Source: Theodoxus fluviatilis | Taxonomy: Eukaryota > Mollusca > Gastropoda > Cycloneritida > Neritidae | Assembly: GCA_034096865.1 (NCBI GenBank) | Contig: JAWQFJ010028243.1 | Location: 16,400-80,399 of the forward strand | DNA length: 64,000 bases | Direction of reading: 5' to 3' | Notes under the pieces: model-generated | The model's database searches: none | The model's input: the letters and a program-made list of their open reading frames with translations, nothing else | Told to the model about the DNA's origin: nothing | Shown: positions 1 through 10,084 of the stretch, piece after piece | Position numbering within the stretch: the first letter of the stretch is position 1 | Layout of the letters: every line of letters starts with the position of its first letter | Made by a program: the position numbers and the translations under genes

Positions 1-1790
1 AAAGGGAGGGATAAGAGGGAAAGGAGGAAGGGGGTGTAAAGAGAAGAGTCTTTTCCATTGACACCCCGGTCTTTACAGAGGAAGGAGGGGCTACCATCTT
101 TTCAAATGTATATGCAATGTATCGTTGAGAAACGCTATTCTTTTTTCTATATATTCTGTGGCCTGTAGGACTTTTCTAAAAGCATCTACATTAACTTTGT
201 AGTCGAAACATGTAGCATTTAAAATGTATTGTTTGGCAGTTAATATCATAAGATTTCCAACTTCGTTAGGCATAGAATCTATTTTTTTATACCGATTTTC
301 TGTTGGTATTGATCAACAGAGTGTGACGTTGTTGATATAATTGCAAATGAGCCTAGAAGGACTGAATCACTTCCCATTTCCAAAACAAATGTTCGAACGT
401 TTCTGGATTGCACAAACAAAATCCACAAAAAGATGTTGATACTTTTTTATCCTGGGAAGAAAGATGATGGTTGAAATAATATGATGTAAAAACTTAAACT
501 GGATTTTTTATATCTAGCATTTTGATATAAATGTATATGCATGCTCCCATCAATCCCAATCTATGTCATCGTCATCGACTGATCTTTTCCATCTTTCTTG
601 TGATTCTATGCATTTAACATTGTTTTCTTTGAGAGCGATTTGATAAAAGAAGTGTGTACATTTGCACCTCTTAGCAATTTGTTTAATTATATGTTCCACC
701 TCGTTTACCATTCCTTATTTGCAATCATTTTCTTCCATACTGAGGAAATGGCTTGCTTTTCCGGTTGATATATGAAACAGTCTTCTATGTCAAGACTATG
801 CCTTTCCTTGAGTTCGTTAATAGGGGTTATTCCATTTTCTTTGATAACGTGTTTAATATGTACTATTCCTCTATTTGCCCATTTTTGACATTCGATTGGG
901 TCATTACTTTGTTTTACTTGTGAATTGTACCAGATTGACTGTTCAAGGATATTGTCACATGGATTTTGTATTCAGCGCAGCTTTGCTCCAGTGTTTTAAC
1001 ACATCATATACAAAGTTATTTTTAATATATATTTCTTTAAATGATCTTCCGTAAGCACTGAATCAAAATAGTTGCCACCCCTAATCTGTTTCAAATAGTG
1101 CCTATAGCTGATTTTCCAATCCCCTTTATCGTTATCATTTATGTACCGTCTAATCCAGTTTGCTGTCATTGCAGTAACAAAACTTTGTAGATCAAACATC
1201 TTAAGACCCACATTCTCTGTATTCTGATTGATTACTATCATGTAATTTTGTCGGGTTTATTATTCCATGAGAAAGAAAAATGATCTTTATTGATTGCTTT
1301 CAAAGTATTTTCATGTGGGTCTGGGAGAGTTGTTAGAGAGTATATAATCACTGAGAGGGCTAACACTTCCATTACAATTATCTTTCCTATAAGTGCTAAA
1401 TGTTGCCCTTTCATCTTTGTAATGAGTTCATTTCTTTAATTATATATTCAATGTTAGACTAAATCAATTTTCTTTCATCATTCATAAAATTTATACCCAG
1501 AGTTTTGACCCCCTCAGAGGTCCATGTACAGTTCTTTTCTAAATAGAATTCAATGGCGGCATTTTTCAGTGACCCTATTCTGAGTATTGCATTCTATTTA
1601 TAGTTTACTTTCAGGCCTGATACTCAGCCAAAGCACGTGTAACGTCTCTTTCTGTTCCATCTAGGAAAACCGTCACATCATCAGCGTAAGCTGTTAACTT
1701 CACTACAGAGTCAGCCTGTCCCTGGGATTGTGTTTTCCTAATGATCGAAAAAGGCTTATTGCTGCCTTGTGCTAAATCGAAATTATTTAC
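1..1790 (-). mobile_element. Decayed L1/Tx1-like LINE, 3' half of ORF2 (reverse transcriptase)
   Basis: Minus-strand conceptual translation with frameshifts gives the later part of a non-LTR retrotransposon ORF2. The catalytic RT motif YADD is encoded at 1688-1677, within KLTAYADDVTVF. Further on come a thumb-like stretch (SLTTLPDPHENTLK..FSFSWNNKPDK, about 1350-1255), the block LKMFDLQSFVTAMTANWIRRY (about 1210-1140) typical of L1/Tx1-type elements, and a terminal segment ending in a Trp before the stop at about 91. The 5' part (endonuclease and early RT) is missing, so the copy is 5'-truncated near 1790. Multiple stops and frameshifts mean it cannot be active. The assignment to the L1/Tx1 group is from motif style, not from a search. 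Confidence 0.8.
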
Positions 1791-2260
1791 ATCAATTGAA
1801 TGAATATTGCACCATTGAAATCAGATGTCTTAATTTATAGAAGACATCAAATTTGTCTCATATTTAGCAATTTAGACAGGACGCAAGGACGACAGGAGGG
1901 AACTGTGCGAGGTCACATGTTAAGTCCAGTAAACAGACGATGGAGAAGGCCGCTCTGCGACTCTCCCGGACTGATAAGCTATACAGTAAGCTGGTCTTAC
2001 AACATATACAACATACATGCATCTGAGACGCAGGTTACATGATAGAGAGAAGAGAGAGAGGAAAGGTTTCGCACTCTTCTACATCTCTCCTCGCTTTTTC
2101 TTGTACAGGTCCTCAATGTACAGAATCAGTGAATGCCGAACCAATGTTAAATGATGATATCAACGTAGATCGGTTCTACCCTTCCAGCGACTTAAACATG
2201 CTACCTTCTTACACTAGCAATAATGAATACCGTTACAATTCAACCAGCAAAGCATATTAG
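1791..2260. other. Non-coding stretch, no gene seen
   Basis: Short open frames on the plus strand show no recognisable domain or codon pattern. It lies between the LINE relic and a CA microsatellite. Confidence 0.5.
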
Positions 2261-2264
2261 AGTA

Positions 2265-2282
2265 AACACGCGCGCGCGCACG

Positions 2283-2335
<53 letters not shown>
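2265..2335. repeat. (CG)n-(CA)n microsatellite
   Basis: A short CG run followed by CACG and a pure CA run to about 2335. Confidence 0.95.
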
Positions 2336-2337
<2 letters not shown>

Positions 2338-2935
2338 CTATTCTTCATTGCAGGTTAAATGGTACTGGGGAACCGAAAAAGGGATGAGAAATCATAATAA
2401 TGTTATAGGAAATACCCATTCCTTTTCACAGAGATACCTTCAAATGGAATCCAATTTAATTATCTACTCTTTGCACGTGAAAAATACCAAACTTTCCGTA
2501 TGTCACTCTGACGGACACCATTTAATATAACAGCGAAGTAAACCATCATGCTTTTTTTTTACAAGTCTCACTGCAAATGTATTAACGAGGTGCACCGATT
2601 AATGCTGCATTTAGATCTGCGCGTTTTTGCTGGCACCATTGTTACAATGTTGAGTAAGGAGAGAGGAGGAATGGCAATTTTATTCACTTTACCCCTCCCC
2701 CAACCTCTCCCAGCCCCATCTCCCTCTTCTCTCACACACAAACTCATACAATACGCGCGTTCGCGGTTGCACACAAGATTTTACCCTCTGGGACTCACGC
2801 ACTAACATAGGCCTACTCTCACGTATTCACTAACACCTGACCACACCCACGTACCTGTACATGTATCCTCTCGCACACAGCCATTACCCGTACACCCAGC
2901 TTACATACATATTCACGCCGCTGCGCGCACACGGG
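2336..2935. other. Non-coding stretch, no gene seen
   Basis: Unique-looking sequence with a C/T-rich patch (about 2690-2735). No conserved protein signature was found in either strand. Confidence 0.45.
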
Positions 2936-3070
2936 CATACACAACACACACACACACACACACACAGACACGCACACGCATACACATAACACACACACAC
3001 ACACACAGACACGCACACGCATACACACAACACACACACACACACACACACACACACCACACACACACAC
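2936..3070. repeat. (CA)n compound microsatellite
   Basis: CA runs interrupted by a repeated short spacer (CAGACACGCACACGCATAC), which occurs twice, so the tract grew as a higher-order unit. Confidence 0.95.
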
Positions 3071-3185
3071 CTGTCTTTCATTTTCAAATACGTTAGCTGG
3101 GAACTAAAGAAAATATCATCGTGGGCACTATAGCAAAAAAGAAAAGCCGCACTGATACAATAATCATCACACAATCACACAATCA

Positions 3186-3189
3186 CACG

Positions 3190-3269
<80 letters not shown>
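3186..3269. repeat. (AC)n microsatellite
   Basis: Nearly pure AC run of about 80 bp. Confidence 0.97.
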
Positions 3270-3995
3270 ATCTATCGCCTTGCATGTGCTCGCTAAAGAA
3301 CTCGGTACATGGCCATGGCTAGTAAAGTGTGCGCAGCGATAAGCGGTCCGCTGTTTCTACTTGATACCTGGTGTACTGTCATGCGGTCCGCTATATTTCA
3401 CATTCAGTGTCAATTATCATGTAACTACCCTAGTTAGAATTGATATGAACCCCTAAGACACTCAAGTATCCTGAGACATTTCGTTAGTTCCTACCACTAC
3501 GATAAGGCTTCAGCAGGCTGAGTACCTCAAACTTGAAGCGATAACTATAGCACAGTTACGTGGCGGGACATCTGCCAGGTGATATTCACGTACCATTTTC
3601 ACCGTTTATCAGTCATGCAAGACCATGAAGTAAGCACCATAAAGAATCAGAGTTTGATTTTTTAAAAGTTAAAAATAATAATAATGGTAAGACTTCCGCA
3701 ACCAGGAGCCACTCTGCCCACTAAAAAGCGCAGACCCTGTGTCCGTACGACGTTGTCCTACTTCTGCAACTTCAACCCAGCAATGGAGTTACGCTTATGA
3801 TAGGGATGTTTAAAATAGAAAACGACGTTTCTGACATCTGCATACTTTGCCCGAATGATATTATAAAAGTGTAATTCACCCGTCCCATATTTACATCATG
3901 ACTCACACATGGCGCCTGGCTGTGGATTTTTTTTCCTATCAGTATCAGACACTTGATACAGTCAATCTATAGAAGCATGGCAGAAGGCAATACTT
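3270..3995. other. Non-coding stretch, no gene seen
   Basis: No coding signature. It may include the 3' flank of the ORF1-like relic just downstream on the plus strand, but no boundary is visible. Confidence 0.4.
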
Positions 3996-4960
3996 TGAGC
4001 CATGACCGAAGTCGACAAGAGGCATTACAGTATCTGCACTTACTCACTGTCGCCTTCCCGGAGGTACGACCGTTGTCCTTATCTAGCGGTCGGCCCGACT
4101 GAGGAAGTAGTCCACGTCAGATGCACTCATCAGGTTAAACAGTTTTTTATCCTCCTTGGTCGCCGTCATCACTTTGCAGCTGATTGTCCACACAGCCTTG
4201 ATTTTGTGGTCGGCACGGATGTCTATCTGATAAGGCAAAAATTTATCTACGTCAGGTCCTCAGAAACGAAGACGAGGCTTTTTTTTCTCCTCCCGTAGAG
4301 TCTTCTTCTATCTCAAAATCTTCACTTTGTCGTTTCGTCTTACTAGTCGGCAGATGATGGTTCAGCTTTCACCCTCCCTTAGTTTTCCAATCCTGTGGGC
4401 GATAGAGATATCCACCGTCTCTTCAATTCCCAATTCTTCCTGGATGAATTTCTGGACTGCCTCTGCACACTCCTTCGCACTCTTTTTCTATGGAAGGCCG
4501 ACGATGCGGGTGTTTTCGCGCCTTTGGTAGGCCCTACTGCTCATAGTCGTTCTGTTGGGCTTCTAGCGCTGTGATTCTTTTCGACAGAGTTGTTATCCGG
4601 AAGTCCTTTGCCTTTCATTCGTCACGAACTTTCTCCAGGGTGTTTTTTTTTTGGTTGGTCAGCTCGTCAGTTCTTCGTTGGGAGTCATTGATGCGGACTT
4701 CATATCTTTCGAGCCTTTTTTCGAACATGTTTACTAGACTTTTCCCCCAAGTGGTCGAAACGAGCTGTCAAGTTGTCTCTACGGTCTGTTGCAGCAAGCT
4801 TCGAAACTCCTCGTGACTGGCGAGCGCTGTTGTTGTGGGTCGGCTAGTTCTGCCATCATCATTTGTGAAAATGACGGTGAAGTCGAGCTCCGTCCTAAAG
4901 AGCTTCTACTGACTTTTTCTGGAGGTTGGCGACCACATTCTTCTGGACTGTAAGTCAGGT
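3996..4960 (-). pseudogene. L1-type LINE ORF1p relic (coiled coil + RRM-like + C-terminal domain)
   Basis: On the minus strand, broken frames restore the order typical of L1 ORF1 proteins. First comes a coiled-coil-like stretch (EKRLERYEVRINDSQRRTDE at about 4725-4665, then KAKDFRITTLSKRITALEAQ at about 4610-4550). Next is RRENTRIVGLP (about 4520-4490), where the RRM-like domain begins, then SAKECAEAVQKFIQEELGIE and DISIAHRIGKLRE (about 4475-4370). The C-terminal part (KEDKKLFNLMSASDVDYFLS) ends near 4100. Stops and frameshifts occur throughout. ORF1p is the RNA-binding chaperone of L1-like elements. It lies on the same strand as the ORF2 relic at 1-1790 and on its 5' side, so both may come from one degraded element, but the 2.2 kb between them is unrelated and this is not proven. 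Confidence 0.7.
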
Positions 4961-5533
4961 TTCTCTATGAGGCCACTTCTTGCGTGCAGCTAGTGACACT
5001 TGGCTTATCAAACTGTGCCGCAGAGTGCTGTTTCCTAGACCGGGGTGGCTGACTGAGAGCAGAGCTCACGCGACGCACGTCTGTCTCGTGCGGCGGCTCA
5101 GGCACGAATCGGTACTAAAAGTAAAACGAATGGCTATGCACAGAAAAGTGCCTTTGCTGCAGGTGGTGGAAGAGGCAAGCCTGGGGCGCGTTTGTCTGGC
5201 CACAAATCTCGCGATTCTCCCTGAATGGTGGCTAGTCGAGGGCGAGTGAGACGCATCTACAGCTAGAAAAACGGCCAATCATCTCGCAAGGCGGAACAAC
5301 TTGGCTGCGTCCTGGCGCCAGAGTCGGTGAAAAAGTTGCCGATGGACGAAATAACTGACGATTCAGATATCACATAAGTTTTTCACTTGATAGAACACAC
5401 CATGATGTCATATCGAATAGCACGGGAACTTTTTCAATGACAAAAAGCAACCCGTGTTCAACTGTAAACATGTTTGTCGAAAATGTGAGGCATCAATTCA
5501 TTTCGATTAATTGAAGGGAAATCATTCATGTAT
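4961..5533. other. Non-coding stretch flanking the ORF1 relic
   Basis: May contain the 5' untranslated part of the LINE relic on the minus strand. No independent gene signature was found. Confidence 0.35.
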
Positions 5534-6134
5534 GTGACTCTCCATCGCTAAATGAGTCAGTTGCGCAGTCGAGTCATTTTGCGCAAACCGCCCACAAAGG
5601 AGGTGGGGGTTGTCGACTTCGAGATTTTTTTTTTTTTTTTGCTTTTCTAATCCCTTGTTCATTGTATGAGTAAGTTTCGTATTTGAAATCAACATGTAAG
5701 TATATGCTTTATGATGTTTTTGGGGTGTGGTGGTAAATCATAAATTACAAGAAAACGTCCGCGAACCGATCGTCAACATCAAGCTTTTTCTCAAAGGTTC
5801 GTAGCCACCACTGCAACAGATCGACGGGGGAATACCATAGGCTGCCAACCAAATCCGAAAACCACTGCTTCATCTCTGTGGCAAATTGCACGAGTCTAGA
5901 ATAAGGGTTGCTAGGGAAAAGGGGGGAATAATGTATGTAAACTTAAAACGCGTTTTTCTCAAAAAGCGTATTTTTAGGGTGTCGATCTTCAAAGTCATGT
6001 GAAACCGTGTAGGGTAGTCATATGTTCATGATTATTGCACCATTGACAAGCTTGTTGTGTGCTCTTTTTGAAAACATACAGATATCAAAATGTTCAAAAT
6101 GCAACGAGTGACTCATTTTGTGATGGAGGGTCAC
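5534..6134. mobile_element. MITE copy A (GTGACYCTCC termini, 4-bp target duplication)
   Basis: 601-bp non-coding element with inverted termini: GTGACTCTCCATCGC at the left and the complement of GTGACCCTCCATCAC at the right. It is flanked on both sides by GTAT (5530-5533 and 6135-6138), read as a 4-bp target-site duplication. The full length matches the element at 25868-26477 in opposite orientation, including shared subterminal blocks (AAATGAGTCA..., TTTGCGCAAA, AAACGCGTTTTTCTCAAAAA). It has no coding capacity, so it is a non-autonomous DNA transposon. The superfamily is not assigned; 4-bp duplications are known for several groups. Confidence 0.85.
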
Positions 6135-6138
6135 GTAT

Positions 6139-6884
6139 ACGGTGAAGAGACATAATCTGTACAGCGTACGTATACTGCAAGCGATCAAAAACAATTCTGC
6201 AGTGTATGTCCACATACACCTACTCCTCTATATTATACAAATGAACATTTGAACAGCAAATACTTCTGTGTACGTACACTTTTCCATTCTCGAACCCTGA
6301 GAAGCACATTAAAGGCACTGTTCTCTCCGAACACCAGCCCAACTCGCACTGCCTCCGCCATTTTGGCTCATCCGGGTCACTGCAGCGGGAAGAATCGAGG
6401 GAGCTCCGGACCTCCCTCGGCTTCCTGCCTTCACGGCGAGTGCGTCCTTATGAGCAAGGAACGTAGGCAACGCGTAGCCCTCGCGATTCTCTCTAGATTT
6501 TGGACCAAACAAACGGTTGTCTCTATGTCCCTGACATTACCGTGACCTTGACCTTTGAGAAATTACACGTCCAAAAAAGCTCATGTCATAAAACAATTTT
6601 TGTTTCCAGTTTGATGAATTACTTAAATATAGACCTGAAAACAAGACTTTCATTAAGAAAAGTTTATGAGGAAACTGATTCTTTCATCAGGTCCCCCCAC
6701 CCTACCCCATTACCCCCATCCCGAGGACAGATCCGAAAGTCAAGAGCCAGAGAGATAATCACATAATATGAGAATAAGAAGCAGCAGATGAACTAAATGA
6801 AGATGAGTGGAATATATTCAACATACAATGCACGTCTTCTTGGCACATTGTTCGGACTGACATCCAATAAAAGAACATAACCAT
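6139..6884. other. Non-coding stretch; one nuclear-receptor-like half-site cluster
   Basis: No gene was recognised. At about 6540-6556 the sequence TGACCTTGACCTTTGA matches tandem TGACCT/AAGGTCA half-sites. Such strings are also common in dispersed invertebrate repeats, so a regulatory role is not claimed. Confidence 0.35.
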
Positions 6885-7004
6885 CTCAGTGAATCACAGT
6901 AGCGACACACACAAAACATTTGCACTTTCTTTAGATAAATATCCATGGAAGAGAACAGACCAGAACTATCTCAGTGATTCTCAGTAGCGACACACAAAAC
7001 GATG
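6884..7004. repeat. Short direct duplication (about 33-bp unit, two copies)
   Basis: ATCTCAGTGA.TC.CAGTAGCGACACACA occurs at about 6885-6918 and again at about 6969-7000 in the same orientation, with about 50 bp of unique spacer. Confidence 0.7.
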
Positions 7005-8840
7005 TTCTTGTTTTGAGGACAGGCTGAAAGAGTCGTGTGAGACCTTACCCATGGCTTCAGCAGGGTCCATGTGATCATCAGAGAGCGAGGAGCACTTGTT
7101 CAGGCACGCGTGCGCGTTTGCAGATACGAATGCATAAATAGCAAATGTGTGCACGCGCTGTGTCACAACAATCACCACTTTTAAACAAACACGAAAATTA
7201 ATGTAATTTATTCGACGAGAAACGTTTCCGTCTCACCTGTAGCCTATATCAGCCGACAACTTTTATGTAAAGTTGTGTGAATATTTATAGTTTCTCAACA
7301 TGACCAACGGGTTTTTTTCTTATTCCACGTGATGAAAGCACGGTGTTTGCTAACAGGAATGTCCTAAACCACTGAATGACGCCAGTTTCCTTTAAAAGGA
7401 TTGCTTTTGTGAGTGCTTGTCAGCTGATAAGAGAATGTCATATGCTGTTATTCACCATGCACGTGATAAGGCAAACGAAACTTAAATTTCACTGAACCCG
7501 CACCTGCCATGATCCAATATGTCGATTTCTACCGCTAGTTTCCTCTGACCGTAACGCATGGAGAAGCGTTCTCCTGCTAGCACGGGATATGACACGCCGG
7601 AATTCCCACCACGAGATGGAGGGGGGGAAAATCCATGCATGGTGCTCTTGTTTGTTCCACGTCATGTTTGACGAGTGCGCGGCGCTACGTGGTACTCGCT
7701 GTAATGTAGAGGTAGTGCTTGCGATAGTGGGGACTTGAAGAGGCAAGTAGCACACTCACAACGTGATTGTGTAATACGCCTCTTCATTCAGAGGACAAAT
7801 AATAAAAGGTAGGCGGTTTCCCACGTTCCAAGAATACTAAAGAAGGGGGCGAGGAGGACGTGCTCCAAAGTGTTAAGTTTTTCTAAAGTTCACGTCACAA
7901 GTCTCCAACAGTTCTTGGTCGTAAGTCGAATTGCTGGTCTCTAGTGAAGTCGCTGAACTCAGCCGAGTCCGAGGACGTAGGGCTGTAGAATCAGGAGGGC
8001 GGCGAGGAGGTGAGGCTTGGAAGGTGCCCGAGGAAGGAAAGTGTCGTCGTCAGGAACGGGTGGGAGTTACATAGAATTGGCGGACGTTGCCTAGGCAACC
8101 CGGTTGAGTTGACATGCAGTAAAACAGAGTTGTCCAGGTGTCTCCCAGGAGATCTATGACGCAGATAGCTCTGTAGGAGGCCCAGGCTAGTCAGCAGTTC
8201 TTTTTGCTAAGTTGGATCATTAATGCGGTTCACGCATCACATGAATAGACCGAGGCCGGAAGGTCTACAAGTTGGGTGAAAGTTTTGATATAGTCTTACA
8301 GTAATTGACTTTGGTCTACACTTATTGACTTTGGAAGCTTTGATGCCGTATCACTCTGACTTCGTGCTTAATTAAGTACAAGAGGGAATGTACTCGTGAT
8401 TTACCTTCTGGATAACGCTTGGCCAGACAGAGGCCGAAACGCTGATGGTTTTAGGAATCATGAAAAGTAAAGGTATACGACGCTACGTTGAACACAGCAG
8501 CGTCGACACGAGTTTGTGATCGTTAAAGTTACCGTATAATACAATGTCACGACTTAAGTCTTCCTCCTATTGCTGGTGGGAATTCCGTTGTCGACAGAGA
8601 GGAGTTGATGCTCTGCATGTGAGAGAAAAATCACTGCAACTTTCTGTCTTTTGTTTTGGGGTCTATTGCACAATTTACGGTGTTGGTGGAGATGAAGAAT
8701 GAAGTTTTAAGCAATATCAGCCTCTGTAAGGCTATGTAAGGCCGCTGATTGAGTTGTGAAGGTTCTGAAATATGCCGGAAGATTGTGGCACTTTCCAACT
8801 GTTTACATCGATCGGTCTCTTCGCCCAGGCTGTTGCCTTA
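7005..8840. other. Intergenic sequence, no gene recognised
   Basis: GC is moderately raised around 7850-8110, but no coding exon could be supported. It contains the perfect RFX-type palindrome listed separately. Confidence 0.4.
8086..8099. promoter_or_regulatory. Perfect X-box-like palindrome (possible RFX site)
   Basis: GTTGCCTAGGCAAC is a perfect 14-bp palindrome that fits the X-box bound by RFX transcription factors (GTTGCC N2 GGCAAC). It sits in moderately GC-rich DNA, but no transcription unit was recognised within several kilobases, so any role is inference. Confidence 0.4.
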
Positions 8841-9163
8841 GTTACGCTGAATGAGTCGAAGTCGGAAACATTCGCGGACACTGTACCCCAGTTTTGAAAT
8901 ATCGGCCTTACAGTCACGTGACTCGCACGCCCGGAGAGTTATGCTAAGATCCGGCCGCGTTAATGTATCTGCGTTTTGTGACAAACGTCTTGCTCGGCGG
9001 TAGGCTACTGTACTCCATGCACCTTAACGGTCCGCGTGATTCGGGTGTAATCTTAAGCTAAACGACGTTTATAAATGTCCGTTCTCGCGAGAAATGCCGA
9101 GATTTGAAACTGGGGTACAGTATCCGCGAATGTTTCCGACTTCGACCATTTCAGCCTTAGTTA
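8841..9163. repeat. Inverted repeat with about 50-60-bp arms (foldback-like)
   Basis: The left arm (about 8841-8901, with GTCGAAGTCGGAAACATTCG) matches the reverse complement of the right arm (about 9105-9163) over about 50 bp with few mismatches. The 200-bp interior contains a repeat block that recurs at 17671-17780. The structure suggests a foldback element or a small TIR transposon. No clear target duplication was found. Confidence 0.75.
8943..9072 (+). repeat. Dispersed 110-130-bp repeat, copy 1
   Basis: Shares blocks GCTAAGATCCGGCCGC, TTAATGTATCTGCGTTTTGT, GACAAACGTCTTGCTCGGCG and GCTAAACGACGTT with 17671-17780. This copy has about 25 extra bases after the GCTCGGCG block. The ends can partly pair, so it may be a small foldback module. 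Confidence 0.8.
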
Positions 9164-9670
9164 CGGCACGTACCCCTGGTTGTGGCAGGCTCTTTGATGG
9201 ATCTCGTGACTTCATTCAGGCAGCGTGGAGACCATTCCAATCCACTAGAGACTTTGCCTACCGGCGAAACTGACTCGGGTTCACAGAATGCGTGGAGACG
9301 GCCTGGTCAATTCTTGTCCCTTCTAGAAGATTCTGAAATATGTAGAAGGGTATATAATATTATAAGCATTGCGCGACGAGAGAAGAGCGCAATGACAAAA
9401 ATAAGGTGAGTGCGAAAAAAGAATATACCTGAGTGCGATGAGTCCTCCATAAGGAATGATCGAGTTCTCTACGACATTGATTGTGCCTAGAGTGAGGTTG
9501 TCATAGCAATGCTGATTACTGAATGTAATCGCTGTGTATCAACCTGTGTGTGAATAATGTTTGAGCGAAAACGACCATCGGATTTTGTGAACTTGACTTC
9601 CTGGCGCAAGCTAGAAAGACTTTACGAAAGAAAGAGTCATAACAACTACAAACTCTCTTGAGATGGTTAG
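9164..9670. other. Intergenic, no gene seen
   Basis: No coding or RNA signature was found. It ends at the insertion point of the CR1/L2-group LINE. Confidence 0.4.
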
Positions 9671-9678
9671 AGTGAGAG

Positions 9679-9865
<187 letters not shown>

Positions 9866-10084
9866 AGATTACTTATACGCACATACCTTCCCCAATAGGC
9901 AAGCTCATGGCGTTTACAATGAAAAGTCCACACTCATACAAAGCATTCTAACACTCGCACACTGTACAGTTGAAATAAAAGAAAAATTAAATACAATACA
10001 ATTAGTTAAGTAGCAGGCAATAAACAAAACACGAAACATAAAAGAGGCGCCTTGTGAAGCACCTCACTGCTCGTCAGGAAAAAC

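Noticed and set aside
6309..6512. GC-rich 67-codon minus frame overlapping a 98-codon plus frame
   Set aside because: No known domain; probably part of an unrecognised repeat or non-coding DNA.
6540..6556. Tandem nuclear-receptor half-sites as an enhancer
   Set aside because: TGACCTTGACCTTTG strings are common in dispersed invertebrate repeats; nothing else supports regulation here.
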